Shown here: piece after piece, positions 36,821-47,757 of the stretch | Layout: each line of letters begins with the position of its first letter | Numbering within the stretch: the stretch's first letter is position 1 | Source of the DNA: Selenomonas ruminantium subsp. lactilytica TAM6421 | GTDB taxonomy: Bacteria > Bacillota > Negativicutes > Selenomonadales > Selenomonadaceae | Direction: 5' to 3' | Assembly (NCBI RefSeq): GCF_000284095.1 | Contig: NC_017068.1 | Location: 1,674,001-1,738,000 of the forward strand | Length of the DNA stretch: 64,000 bases | Position numbers and translations under genes: made by a program | Notes under the pieces: generated by a model | Databases searched by the model: none | What the model saw: only the letters and a program-made list of their open reading frames with translations | Told to the model about the DNA's origin: nothing

Positions 36821-36881
36821 TTTCCTGCCAAAATGTTGTAAGATGTTATTATATATCCTTTTAATTGAAAGCAGGTTCATC

Positions 36882-37868
36882 ATGAAAATCAAAGATAATT
36901 TTATGCTGATAAAAAATGCCCGCATTGAAAATAATGAACGCCTTTCCCTGAAGGCCAAACGCCGTCTGGAAAAATCCAAGGCCGACAATACCCTCAAGGC
37001 CTATGCCTGTGACTGGAGCGATTTTTCCGACTGGTGTCAATACCATGGCGTAACGGACTTGCCCGCCTCGCCGGAAACCATCGTCAACTACATCAATGAC
37101 CTGGCCGATGATGCCAAGGCCAATACCGTCTCCCGCCGGGTGACCGCCATCTCCGAAAACCATATCGCCGCCGGCTTCAGCGGCCGTCATAATCCCGCCA
37201 AGGACGGCATGGTCCGGGCAGCCATGTCCGCCATCCGCCGGGAAAAAGGCACCTTCCAGCGAGGCAAATCCCCCATCCTGATGGAAACCCTCTATCTGCT
37301 GGCTGACCTGTTCGATGAGGAAAAATTGAGTGGCCTGCGTGACAAAGCCCTGATCTACCTGGGCTTTGCCGGGGCCTTCCGCCGCTCGGAACTCGTGCAC
37401 ATCCAATATGAAGACCTGACATTCACGCCCCAGGGCGTCATCATCTTTATGGCCCATTCCAAAGGCGACCAGCTGGGCCATGGTGAACAGATTGCCATCC
37501 CCTATGCCCCGCAGGCTGAAATCTGCGCCGTACGGGCCCTGAAAAAATGGCTGGATACTGCCCAGATCCACCGGGGACCAATCTTCCGCCCCATTACCAG
37601 GGTACAGAGCCTGCGCAATACCCAGCTCTCCGATAAATCCGTGGCCCTGATCGTCAAGAAATACGTGGGGCTGGCAGGCCTCGATGAACACCTCTTCGCC
37701 GGCCACAGCCTGCGCCGCGGCTTTGCCACCAGCGCCGCCCAACACGATATCGACGCCCTGACCATCATGCGGCAGACACGGCACAAATCCGAAAAGATGG
37801 TCCACCGCTATATCGAACAAGGCAATATCTTCAAAGACAATGCCCTGAACCGCATGTACAACAAATAA
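36882..37868 (+). CDS. Orphan tyrosine recombinase/integrase
   Basis: A 328-residue XerC/D-like recombinase. The N-terminal SAM-like core-binding domain (about 30-125, DNTLKAYACDWSDFSDWC) is followed by the catalytic domain with the first Arg in AGAFRRSELV, HSLRRGF (His-x-x-Arg), TRHKSEKM and the nucleophile Tyr in HRYIEQ, so the catalytic set is complete. The start is the ATG at 36882; the frame opens at 36843 without a good site. It lies alone between rpmB and the ilv/leu operon with no attachment site or cargo visible. It could act on a remote element or an inversion site. Confidence 0.88.
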   Translation: MKIKDNFMLIKNARIENNERLSLKAKRRLEKSKADNTLKAYACDWSDFSDWCQYHGVTDLPASPETIVNYINDLADDAKANTVSRRVTAISENHIAAGFSGRHNPAKDGMVRAAMSAIRREKGTFQRGKSPILMETLYLLADLFDEEKLSGLRDKALIYLGFAGAFRRSELVHIQYEDLTFTPQGVIIFMAHSKGDQLGHGEQIAIPYAPQAEICAVRALKKWLDTAQIHRGPIFRPITRVQSLRNTQLSDKSVALIVKKYVGLAGLDEHLFAGHSLRRGFATSAAQHDIDALTIMRQTRHKSEKMVHRYIEQGNIFKDNALNRMYNK

Positions 37869-37883
37869 TAATGAAGAAAACAA

Positions 37884-37915
37884 AAAGGGAATCCTCACCA
37901 ACAAGGATTCCCTTT
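37884..37915. terminator. Convergent terminator between the recombinase and ilvB
   Basis: AAAGGGAATCCT pairs with AGGATTCCCTTT over an 8-base loop, with A- and T-rich flanks. Confidence 0.8.
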
Positions 37916-37925
37916 ATTATTTCGC

Positions 37926-39590
37926 TTATTTGAATTCCACGAACTCATCAATGCGGGCGCCGCCCTTGATCATGGGTTCTACAAAGCTGCGCCATACATT
38001 GAGGACAATCACGCGGGGATGGTCCTGATCAGCCAAGGCACGATTCAGCGCCTCAGCAAATTCCTCCTGGGTGGAGACGGTCTCCGCCTTGATACCGAAA
38101 CTGCCGGCATAGGCAGCATAATCCATCTGATAGTCAAATTCGCAGGCAATGTAACGTTCCTTGTACATAACCTTCTGCAGCTGGCGGATCATGCCCAGGC
38201 TGGTGTTGTTGACAATCAGGGAAATCACCGGCAGATTCAGGCGGGCGATGGTATAGAACTCATTGCCCGTCATCTTGATGCCACCATCCCCGGCCACATG
38301 GATCACCCGGCGGCTATCGCCATAGTACATCTGGGCCCCCATGGCCGCAGGCAGGCCAAAGCCCATGGTGCCCAGGCCGCCGGAAGTCAGCCATGTCCTG
38401 GGCTCCTCAATGCGCAGATGCAGAGCCGCCCACATCTGATGCTGGCCTACATCCGTGGCAAAGGCATAGGGCTTCCCCTTGGTATTCTGCGCCACCTGAT
38501 GCAGGGCCCAGGGCACCGTCAGGCGATTGACGTGGTAGTCATAGTCATAAGTCTCTTTCCAGGACTGAATCTGCTGCCACCATTCATCAATATTTCCCAC
38601 AGCCTCCTGCTTCATCAGCAGGCCCAGAATCACTTTCATATCGCCGGCCAGCCCCAGGCTGTTGCCGATATTCTTATCGATTTCCGCAGGGTCAATGTCA
38701 ATATGGATGAATTTCGTATCCTGGGTATACTTCTTGACATTGCCCGTCTGGCGGTCACCGAAACGGCTGCCAATGGCGATAATCAAATCAGCGGCGGCAA
38801 TGGCATGGTTGGCGGCCTTCTCTCCGTGCATGCCCGCAAAACCCAAGGACTGCGGGTGTTCCCGCGGGATGGCCCCCAAGCCCATCAAAGTATGGGCTAC
38901 AGGCAGATTGTATTTCTCCACAAAGGCCGTAACCTCAGCCGTGGCTCCTGCTGATACGACGCCGCCCCCCACGATGACCACAGGACGCTGGGCCTTGACG
39001 ATTTCCCGGGCTGCCTCCGCGGCACAGATCAGGAAATCCGCATCCGGCTTGCCCACTTTTTTCGTGCAGGCAGGTACTTCCTCCCAAGCTACTTCCTGGA
39101 AGAACAAATCCCTGGGCACATCCACCAGCACGGGCCCGGGACGGCCTTTCTTCGCCAAGGTGAAGGCTTCACGGATGGTACTGAGCAGATGGCGGGCATC
39201 CTTGATTTTATAGTTATGCTTGGTGATGGGCATGGTCACATCGAGGATGTCCGTTTCCTGGAAGGCATCCCGCCCTAAAAGCGTCGTATCCACCTGCCCT
39301 GTGATGGCCACCACAGGAATGGAATCCATAAAGGCCGTGGCCAGTCCCGTAACCAGGTTCGTGGCCCCCGGGCCGGAGGTAGCGATGCAGACCCCCACTT
39401 TTCCCGAAGCACGGGCATAGCCGTCAGCGGCGTGAGCGGCATTCTGCTCGTGAGTGACCAAGACCTGCTTTATCTCCTTGCTATCATATAAAGCGTCGTA
39501 TAAAGGCAGAATCATCCCCCCGGGATAGCCAAACACCGTATCGACGCCCTGTTCTCTTAAACATGCAACGACTGCCTGTGCTCCGTTCAT
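37926..39590 (-). CDS. ilvB: Acetolactate synthase, large subunit
   Basis: ThDP- and FAD-dependent enzyme joining two pyruvates (or pyruvate plus 2-oxobutyrate) for valine/leucine/isoleucine. FGYPGGMILPLYD and THEQNAAHAADGYARASGKVG with the catalytic Glu, then GPGATNLVTG, RFGDRQTGN and the ThDP motif (GDGGIKMTGNEFYTI...NN). The start is the ATG at 39590, 2 bases after the leuB stop; 554 residues. It is the last gene of the operon, far from its small subunit ilvN at the operon's start. Confidence 0.96.
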   Translation of the reverse strand: MNGAQAVVACLREQGVDTVFGYPGGMILPLYDALYDSKEIKQVLVTHEQNAAHAADGYARASGKVGVCIATSGPGATNLVTGLATAFMDSIPVVAITGQVDTTLLGRDAFQETDILDVTMPITKHNYKIKDARHLLSTIREAFTLAKKGRPGPVLVDVPRDLFFQEVAWEEVPACTKKVGKPDADFLICAAEAAREIVKAQRPVVIVGGGVVSAGATAEVTAFVEKYNLPVAHTLMGLGAIPREHPQSLGFAGMHGEKAANHAIAAADLIIAIGSRFGDRQTGNVKKYTQDTKFIHIDIDPAEIDKNIGNSLGLAGDMKVILGLLMKQEAVGNIDEWWQQIQSWKETYDYDYHVNRLTVPWALHQVAQNTKGKPYAFATDVGQHQMWAALHLRIEEPRTWLTSGGLGTMGFGLPAAMGAQMYYGDSRRVIHVAGDGGIKMTGNEFYTIARLNLPVISLIVNNTSLGMIRQLQKVMYKERYIACEFDYQMDYAAYAGSFGIKAETVSTQEEFAEALNRALADQDHPRVIVLNVWRSFVEPMIKGGARIDEFVEFK

Positions 39591-39592
39591 AT

Positions 39593-40660
39593 TTACACCC
39601 TCTCGCTGATGATTTTGGTGATTTCGCTGGTATTGACCTTCGTAAAGCCTTCCTTCCAAAGGTCCGGCGTGCGGTAGCCCTCACCCAGGGCTTTGTCCAC
39701 AGCCGCCTCAATGGCATCGGCTGCCGCCTCTTCATGCAGGGAATATCTGAGCAGCATGGCCGCCGACAGGATCGTACCGATGGGATTGGCAATGCCCTGC
39801 CCCGCAATATCTGGCGCACTGCCATGAATCGGCTCATAAAGGCTCGTGCATTCGCCGATGGATGCGGACGGCAGCATACCAATGGAGCCGCCTACCACAG
39901 CCGCCTCGTCCGAAAGGATATCCCCGAAGAGATTGCCCGTGACGATAACGTCAAACTGCGTGGGGTTTACTGCAATCTGCATGGCACAGTTATCCACATA
40001 GAGATTGTTGCACTCCACTTCGGGATAGTTTTCTGCCACCTTGGCTACGGTGCGGCGCCAGAGACGGGACGTGGCCAGCACATTTGACTTGTCAACGGAA
40101 GTCACCTTGCCCCGGCGGAGTTTCGCCGTTTCAAAGGCCAGGTTTGCTATGCGCTCCACCTCGGGTACGGAGTAATTTTCCAGATCCCAGGCACGTTCCG
40201 CGCCGTTATGCTGTTCGGACTCGCATTTCTCGCCGAAATAGATGCCGCCGATCAGCTCACGGACGATAACGAGATCCACGCCTTTGACCAGTTCCGGCTT
40301 CAACGGAGAATACTCCACCAGAGCATCGGCAACCTTTACTGGGCGCAGGTTGGCATAAAGCCCCAGGGCCTTGCGCAAACCTAAAATAGCCTTTTCCGGA
40401 CGCTTAGCCGGATCTACCTTGTCCCATTTATCGCCGCCCACAGCGCCAAACAACACGCCATCTGCTGCCTTGCAGGCATCGATGGTCTCCTGGGGCAGCG
40501 GCGTGCCGAATTTGTCATAGGCCGTGCCGCCGGCATCATGGTAGTCAAATTCCAAGCCCAGATTGAACTTCTTATCCGCCGCTTTCAGGACTTCCACGGC
40601 GGAATCCGTGATTTCCTGGCCAATGCCGTCACCGGGAATAACTGTAATCTTATATGCCAT
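39593..40660 (-). CDS. leuB: 3-isopropylmalate dehydrogenase
   Basis: Third enzyme of the leucine branch, oxidising and decarboxylating 3-isopropylmalate with NAD. GDGIGQEI at the start, VRELIGGIYFG, VTSVDKSNVLATSRLWR, the metal-binding DNCAMQIAVNPTQFDV and EPIHGSAPDIAGQGIANP. The length of 355 residues is standard. The VDKSN codons form one of the TGAC-NN-GTCA palindromes (about 40085), but here the residues are part of the conserved motif. Confidence 0.97.
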   Translation of the reverse strand: MAYKITVIPGDGIGQEITDSAVEVLKAADKKFNLGLEFDYHDAGGTAYDKFGTPLPQETIDACKAADGVLFGAVGGDKWDKVDPAKRPEKAILGLRKALGLYANLRPVKVADALVEYSPLKPELVKGVDLVIVRELIGGIYFGEKCESEQHNGAERAWDLENYSVPEVERIANLAFETAKLRRGKVTSVDKSNVLATSRLWRRTVAKVAENYPEVECNNLYVDNCAMQIAVNPTQFDVIVTGNLFGDILSDEAAVVGGSIGMLPSASIGECTSLYEPIHGSAPDIAGQGIANPIGTILSAAMLLRYSLHEEAAADAIEAAVDKALGEGYRTPDLWKEGFTKVNTSEITKIISERV

Positions 40661-40672
40661 AAGGTACCACTC

Positions 40673-41161
40673 TTATCCTTTCCGTTTGATATATTCAATC
40701 AGACCGCCAGCTTCCGCAATCTCCTGCACAAAGCCCGGCAAGGGATGGGCATGGAACACATCGCCGGTGGTCAGGTTCTTGATTTCGCCGGTGGTCACAT
40801 CCACCTGCAGTTTGTCATCGGCATGAATCTTTTCCACATCATCGCCGATTTCCAGCAGGGGCAAGCCGATATTGATGCCGTTGCGATAGAAAATCCGCGC
40901 AAAGCTGGCGGCAATGACCACGGGGATGCCTGAAGCCTTGATGGCTACCGGTGCATGTTCACGGGAGGAACCGCAGCCAAAGTTGCGGCCGCCCACCATA
41001 ATATCGCCTTCCTGCACATTGGGGGCAAAGCTTTCGTCAATGTCCACCATACAGTGGCTGGCCAGCTCTTTTGGATCAAAGGTATTAAGATATCTTGCGG
41101 GGATGATAACATCGGTGTCGATATTGTCCCCATAGCGCCAAACTTTTCCTTCGAGCTTCAT
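40673..41161 (-). CDS. leuD: 3-isopropylmalate dehydratase, small subunit
   Basis: Small swivel subunit that pairs with LeuC to isomerise 2- to 3-isopropylmalate. [34 protein letters not shown] and IDIGLP-like [11 protein letters not shown] are diagnostic. The start is the ATG at 41161, one base after the leuC stop and preceded by GGAGG; it gives 162 residues. The upstream extension to 41188 is inside leuC. Confidence 0.96.
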   Translation of the reverse strand: MKLEGKVWRYGDNIDTDVIIPARYLNTFDPKELASHCMVDIDESFAPNVQEGDIMVGGRNFGCGSSREHAPVAIKASGIPVVIAASFARIFYRNGINIGLPLLEIGDDVEKIHADDKLQVDVTTGEIKNLTTGDVFHAHPLPGFVQEIAEAGGLIEYIKRKG

Positions 41162-41162
41162 A

Positions 41163-42425
41163 TTACTGTACCTCCTCTGCCGTGGCAATCCGGCCTAAAA
41201 TGGCACTTGCCGCCGCCACATGGGGGCCAGCCAAGTAAACTTCACTATCCACATGGCCCATGCGGCCACGGAAATTGCGGTTGGTGGTAGAAACGCATTT
41301 CTCCCCTGCCGCCATGATGCCCATATAACCGCCCAGGCACGGGCCGCAGGTGGGCGTGGACACGGCGCAGTCCGCATCGATAAAGGTATCGATATAGCCA
41401 CGCTTTATGGCTTCCTTGTAGACTGCCGGGCTGCCCGGAATCACAATGCAGCGCACGCCGTCTGCCACTTTATGGCCCTTGAAAATTTCTGCCGCAATCT
41501 GCAGATCTTCCAGACGTCCATTAGTGCAGGAACCGATGATAACCTGCTGGATGGCGATGGGTTCTTCGATATCCTCCACCGCTTTCGTATTGCCCGGCAG
41601 ATGAGGAAACGCCACCACAGGCTTCAAAGTTGACAGGTCAATCTTGACCGTCTGACAGTAAACCGCATCTTCATCGGCAGCCACCGGTTCAAAGGGCTTC
41701 TTGACCCTGTCTTTGACATATTCCGCCGTCACTTCGTCATAGGGGAAGATACCAGCCTTGCCGCCTGCTTCGATGGCCATATTGGAAATGGTCAGGCGGT
41801 CCGTCATAGTCAACGATTTGACGCCTTCCCCGGCAAATTCCAAAGATTTATAAAGGGCGCCATCTACGCCAATCATGCCAATCAAAGTCAAAATGACATC
41901 CTTGCCGCTGATATCCTTGGCCTTTTGACCAGTCAGTTCCACCTTGATGGCCTGCGGCACCTTGAACCAGGCTTCGCCGGTGGCCATAGCGGCACCCAGA
42001 TCCGTGGAGCCTACCCCCGTGGCAAAGCCATTGACAGCACCATAGGTACAGGTATGGGAATCGGCCCCGATGGTCAGCATGCCCGGTGCCACAATGCCCT
42101 GTTCCGGCAGGATCACGTGCTCAATGCCCACGCGGCCCTGCTCGAAGTAATGGACAATCTTATGTTTGACGGCAAAGTCACGAACAATCTTGGCCAGTTC
42201 TGCAGATTTGATATCCTTGGCAGGCTGGAAATGATCCGGCACCAAAGCAATCTTCTCGTTATCAAAGACCGGGCGGCCAATGCTCTCAAAAATCTTGATG
42301 GATGGCGGGGCCGTAATATCGTTGGCCAGCACCATATCCAGTTTACAGGTCACCAGCTGGCCCGCTTCCACATGGTCCAGGCCGGCGTGTTTGGCGAGAA
42401 TCTTCTCGCTCATCGTCATACCCAT
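41163..42425 (-). CDS. leuC: 3-isopropylmalate dehydratase, large subunit
   Basis: A 4Fe-4S aconitase-family subunit of 420 residues, the short (archaeal/LeuC2-like) form. [36 protein letters not shown] and [12 protein letters not shown] supply the cluster Cys. The first ATG is used (AGGAGAG 8 bases upstream), though an ATG 4 codons later is possible. It follows ilvC after a 124-base gap containing a weak hairpin (42453-42482). Two TGAC-NN-GTCA palindromes lie inside (41631, 41926). Confidence 0.96.
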   Translation of the reverse strand: MGMTMSEKILAKHAGLDHVEAGQLVTCKLDMVLANDITAPPSIKIFESIGRPVFDNEKIALVPDHFQPAKDIKSAELAKIVRDFAVKHKIVHYFEQGRVGIEHVILPEQGIVAPGMLTIGADSHTCTYGAVNGFATGVGSTDLGAAMATGEAWFKVPQAIKVELTGQKAKDISGKDVILTLIGMIGVDGALYKSLEFAGEGVKSLTMTDRLTISNMAIEAGGKAGIFPYDEVTAEYVKDRVKKPFEPVAADEDAVYCQTVKIDLSTLKPVVAFPHLPGNTKAVEDIEEPIAIQQVIIGSCTNGRLEDLQIAAEIFKGHKVADGVRCIVIPGSPAVYKEAIKRGYIDTFIDADCAVSTPTCGPCLGGYMGIMAAGEKCVSTTNRNFRGRMGHVDSEVYLAGPHVAAASAILGRIATAEEVQ

Positions 42426-42549
42426 GCTCTCACTCTCCTATATTATAAGAAAAGCCCTCCCGATAGGTGGAAGGGGAAGGCTTCTCACTACTGTTTAATT
42501 AAAACATTCGACTTAAATGGATATATTCCTGCTTTTCAGGAGTTTCATA

Positions 42550-44077
<1,528 letters not shown>

Positions 44078-44170
44078 CCTGCAATCCCCCTCTGGAATCG
44101 TACATCACACGCAAACATCATAACACAAACTCCGTGCACATTCAACATGTAACGTTGTAAATATGTATAC

Positions 44171-44199
44171 ATTATTGCGCGAATAAACATTTTTGTCAA
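44171..44199 (-). promoter_or_regulatory. ilvN operon promoter
   Basis: TTGACA (44194-44199) and AATAAT (44171-44176) with a 17-base spacer on the minus strand. Just downstream is an imperfect dyad CAACATGTAACGTTG (about 44144-44158) that might be an operator. I see no T-box or leader peptide. The rest of the divergent region to mutY (44200-44370) is AT-rich with no gene I would support. Confidence 0.5.
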
Positions 44200-44370
44200 C
44201 AGGATTTTGTAACTTTTCTTGCTTTATTTACAGATTTTTTGTATATAATTCCACTCTTAGCATACACACCCCCTTATATTTCGTGCACGGATTGCACTTT
44301 TGTCCATTTTGGAGGATTAAAAAGTTTTTCTTGTTACTTTTTTGTGAAAATTATTTCGAATCAATTCAAC

Positions 44371-44400
44371 TTGCAGTTTTTCCGCCAAATATGATACAAT
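44371..44400 (+). promoter_or_regulatory. mutY promoter
   Basis: TTGCAG (44371-44376) and TACAAT (44395-44400) with an 18-base spacer. Confidence 0.5.
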
Positions 44401-44452
44401 TTATCCTCAATAAATTTCAATTCCAATAAATTTAACCAGAAAGGATTTTACC

Positions 44453-45556
44453 TTGCGAGCAACGATAAATCTTCTTCATACAGAACTGATTCCTGACCTG
44501 CTGGCCATCCTGCCGGACTGGTACCGGGGACAGGCAGACCAGCGGGAACTGCCCTGGCGCAACTGCCCTACGCCCTATCATACCTGGCTGTCGGAAATCA
44601 TGCTGCAGCAGACACGGGCCAGTGCCGTGATTCCTTATTATGAACGCTTTCTTGCCAGCCTGCCGGATATAGCGGCGCTGGCTGCCTGTGATGATGAAAG
44701 GCTCATGAAGCTTTGGCAGGGCTTGGGCTATTATTCCCGGGCCCGCAATCTCAAAAAGGCCGCCATCCTCATCTGTCAGGAATACGGCGGCCAGCTGCCG
44801 CAGGATTTCACATCACTCCTGAACCTTCCCGGCATCGGCCGCTATACCGCCAGCGCCATCGGCTCCATTGCCTTTGGCCAGCCCTGGCCCGCCGTCGATG
44901 GCAATGTGCTGCGGGTCCTGTCCCGGGTATTGGCGTCAACAGCCGATATTGCCGCACCAGCCACCAAAAAAGCCATGGAAAATACCCTGGCGCCCCACTA
45001 TCCCAGCGGTACGACTGCTGGTGAGCTCAATCAGGCCTTCATGGACCTGGGTGCCACCATCTGCCTGCCGCATGGCATGCCTCATTGCGCTTGCTGTCCT
45101 CTCGCCAGGATTTGTCTGGCGCATGCCGAGGGCCTGGAACTGGAGCTTCCTCAAAAGAGCTCCGCCCGCCAGCGCCGGCAGGAAAAACATACCATCCTGC
45201 TTCTCAGGCAGGGAGATACCATTGCGCTGCATCAGCGCCCCGCCAAAGGGTTGCTGGCAGGCCTCTGGGAATTTCCCAACCTGCCGGGCAAACTCCGGAA
45301 AGACGAAGTCATCCGCTGGCTGGCAGAACATGATTTAGAGGCAGAAAAGTTGCAGATACTTCCCCCCGCCAAACATATCTTTTCTCATATCGAATGGCAG
45401 CTTTCCAGCTGGCTGGTAGAAGTTGCTCCCGCTACGGGGCTGACCGTCAGGGATAACCATCTGCCTTTTGTCTGGGCAAATTCGCAGGAAATTGCAGAGC
45501 ACTATAGCCTGCCTTCTGCTTTTCAATACTATTCTCCATATATTCATAAGAAATAA
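44453..45556 (+). CDS. mutY: A/G-specific adenine glycosylase
   Basis: Removes adenine mispaired with 8-oxoguanine. The HhH-GPD domain has LSEIMLQQTRASAVIPYYERF (catalytic Glu), LNLPGIGRYTASAIGSIAFG and VDGNVLRVLSRV (catalytic Asp). The Fe-S loop is C-x7-C-x2-C-x5-C (CLPHGMPHCACCPLARIC), one residue longer in the first gap than the usual x6. A NUDIX-like C-terminal domain (about 230-360) reads the oxidised base. The start is TTG with AAAGGA upstream. 367 residues. Confidence 0.94.
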   Translation: MRATINLLHTELIPDLLAILPDWYRGQADQRELPWRNCPTPYHTWLSEIMLQQTRASAVIPYYERFLASLPDIAALAACDDERLMKLWQGLGYYSRARNLKKAAILICQEYGGQLPQDFTSLLNLPGIGRYTASAIGSIAFGQPWPAVDGNVLRVLSRVLASTADIAAPATKKAMENTLAPHYPSGTTAGELNQAFMDLGATICLPHGMPHCACCPLARICLAHAEGLELELPQKSSARQRRQEKHTILLLRQGDTIALHQRPAKGLLAGLWEFPNLPGKLRKDEVIRWLAEHDLEAEKLQILPPAKHIFSHIEWQLSSWLVEVAPATGLTVRDNHLPFVWANSQEIAEHYSLPSAFQYYSPYIHKK

Positions 45557-45655
45557 GCTCAAAGCAGCAGGAATTTCATTTGCAAACGCGAATACAAAAA
45601 TAAAGAGTTTATACAGATGTGGGATACTGATAGAACTTTTGAGAGGTGTTTGCAT

Positions 45656-47698
45656 ATGTTCAAATTTTTCGATGCGCCCCAACGAGCTGAAGCCGCTGCG
45701 CCGGCACCAGTCCCTACGGCAGCCACAGAACTGACCGATATAAAAACTGCTTATCTATCCAAGAGCGAGCTGACCGCCCTGCGATTGAAAGATCTGGCAG
45801 ATGTAGCACAAGGCGCCGCCATGATCGTCGGTTTCGTTTCCCCTGATCTGGATGTACCGGAAGTTGCCCGGCTGATTAAAGCTGAGATTCCCTCCAGTAC
45901 AAAATTGCTGCTGATGACCACATCGGGTGAGCTCTGCCGTCCGCAGGGCAGCCATACACTATATTGCGAAGCACCAGAGCATCGAGGCAAAGTCCTTTTG
46001 CAAGCCTTCTCCAATCGCATGATTGAGAACACCTACACCATGCATATCCCCCTGCCGGATGCAGACCTGCGCAGCGGCAATGTGGATATGACGGTCAATG
46101 ACCGCGTAAAGGCCATCCAGAGGGAAATCGAGCGGCATACACCGCCTTTCCGTCTCAGCATCGGCCATTGCTTTGCCATGGTCTACATCGATGGTGTTTC
46201 CAGTTGTGAAACCTTCGTTTCCGAAGCCATGTTTGCCTCGGGCAAGTTCCCCATCCCCTTTATTGGTGGCAGTTCTGCTGGCAACCTGGATTTCGCCCAT
46301 ACTTATATCTATGACGACAACACCTGTCTGGAAAATCATGCGGTAATCATCCTTGTGCGTTTGCATAAAGAATACCGTTACGGCATTTTCAAGTCTCAGG
46401 CCGTTGAACGTACTGACAGCTCCGTAATCATCGGCTCAGCCAACAGCGCCCTGCGCTATGTGGAAACCGTCGAAGGCCCTGAAGGAGAAGTTCCCATCAT
46501 CGATGCTCTCAAACGTTATTTTCACGTGGAAACCACCGCTGAAGTACAGGCCAGGATGCAGGATTATACCTTTGCCACCGATGTCAACGGCGAAGACTTC
46601 ATCCGCACTTTGTCGGGCTTTGATGAGGCTAATAACCGTATCAACTTCTTCTGCGATGTGGTTACCGGCGAGCGGCTTTACCTGATGAAGCGTATTTCCC
46701 TGGATCAATCTTTGTCCCGTGACCTGCGCAAATACAATCAGAATAAGCCTCAGCCTATAGGCGGCATCTTAAACGACTGTATCCTGCGCCGCTTAGGCTA
46801 TCCGGATGAAATCAAGCATATCGATGAATTCAAGGATATTCCTGTTGCCGGTTTCTCTAGCTTCGGTGAAATCGCCGGCCTGCATGTCAACGAAACCCTG
46901 ACTGCCATCTTCTTCTACCATGTACCGACAGGTACCATTTTCGCCGATGAATACATCGATAATTTTGCCAAAATCTATGCCAACTGCAATGCGTTCTTCT
47001 ATAACCGCATCATCGATCGGCAGAAACACACGGACAAGCTCAAGGACAACCTCATCAGCATGTTCCAGGATTATCAGTCCAAGATGCCGGATATCGTCAA
47101 GACCATTATGCGGATGTCTCAGGACGTAGATCAGATCCAGGCTGCCATCCAACAGCTTTCCGGCGGCATCGACGAACAGAACGGCCTGTTCAACCAGCTT
47201 ACGGACAGGAATCGGGAAATCACCCCGAAACTGGATATGCTCTCCCAGAGCACCCAGAAAATCGACGATGTCATGAAGATGATCAACGAGATTGCGGCCC
47301 AGACCAACCTGCTGGCCCTCAATGCGGCTATCGAGGCCGCCCGGGCTGGAGAAGCAGGACGTGGCTTCTCCGTTGTCGCTCAGGAAGTACGCAAGCTGGC
47401 AGAAAACACCCAGACCAATCTGCACGTCTCTGACGAAGCCATCAGTTCCCTGCTCCATGACGTAAACGAAATCGACAAGATCCTCGTGGACAACAAGGAC
47501 TTTGAACAGCAAATCAATGAATTTGACGAAAACTTCTCTAAGCAGATGAAGGCGCTGCATAAAAGCCTCAACGAAGGCATCGCGCATATCCAGAAATCCA
47601 CCCAGTCCATTAAGGCTCTTGAAGCTATCAATGACCGTACGAGTTTGGAAATGGAAAAACTCACCACGATCATCCACAATATTGAAATGGGAATCTAA
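45656..47698 (+). CDS. Soluble methyl-accepting chemoreceptor with FIST sensor domains
   Basis: A 680-residue cytoplasmic receptor. An N-terminal FIST domain (about 50-240: [40 protein letters not shown]) and FIST_C (about 250-420: [13 protein letters not shown]) are followed by a coiled coil and an MCP signalling domain with the tip [20 protein letters not shown]. There are no membrane segments. FIST domains bind small ligands, possibly amino acids. The start is the ATG at 45656 with GAGGTG upstream. No other chemotaxis genes are near, so it would feed a remote Che array. Confidence 0.9.
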   Translation: MFKFFDAPQRAEAAAPAPVPTAATELTDIKTAYLSKSELTALRLKDLADVAQGAAMIVGFVSPDLDVPEVARLIKAEIPSSTKLLLMTTSGELCRPQGSHTLYCEAPEHRGKVLLQAFSNRMIENTYTMHIPLPDADLRSGNVDMTVNDRVKAIQREIERHTPPFRLSIGHCFAMVYIDGVSSCETFVSEAMFASGKFPIPFIGGSSAGNLDFAHTYIYDDNTCLENHAVIILVRLHKEYRYGIFKSQAVERTDSSVIIGSANSALRYVETVEGPEGEVPIIDALKRYFHVETTAEVQARMQDYTFATDVNGEDFIRTLSGFDEANNRINFFCDVVTGERLYLMKRISLDQSLSRDLRKYNQNKPQPIGGILNDCILRRLGYPDEIKHIDEFKDIPVAGFSSFGEIAGLHVNETLTAIFFYHVPTGTIFADEYIDNFAKIYANCNAFFYNRIIDRQKHTDKLKDNLISMFQDYQSKMPDIVKTIMRMSQDVDQIQAAIQQLSGGIDEQNGLFNQLTDRNREITPKLDMLSQSTQKIDDVMKMINEIAAQTNLLALNAAIEAARAGEAGRGFSVVAQEVRKLAENTQTNLHVSDEAISSLLHDVNEIDKILVDNKDFEQQINEFDENFSKQMKALHKSLNEGIAHIQKSTQSIKALEAINDRTSLEMEKLTTIIHNIEMGI

Positions 47699-47708
47699 AC
47701 TATTAAAA

Positions 47709-47740
47709 AACAGCCTGACCAGCAATCTGGTCAGGCTGTT
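47709..47740 (+). terminator. Chemoreceptor terminator
   Basis: AACAGCCTGACCAG pairs perfectly with CTGGTCAGGCTGTT (4-base loop), then TTATT. Confidence 0.9.
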
Positions 47741-47757
47741 TTATTATGGATATTACA

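Noticed and set aside
36843-36881. Upstream extension of the orphan recombinase
   Set aside because: The earlier start lacks a ribosome site and adds a hydrophobic stretch not expected in the family; the ATG at 36882 is better.
44193-44429. 78-codon plus-strand frame upstream of mutY
   Set aside because: Overlaps both divergent promoters, is Phe-rich from AT-rich DNA and lacks a ribosome site.
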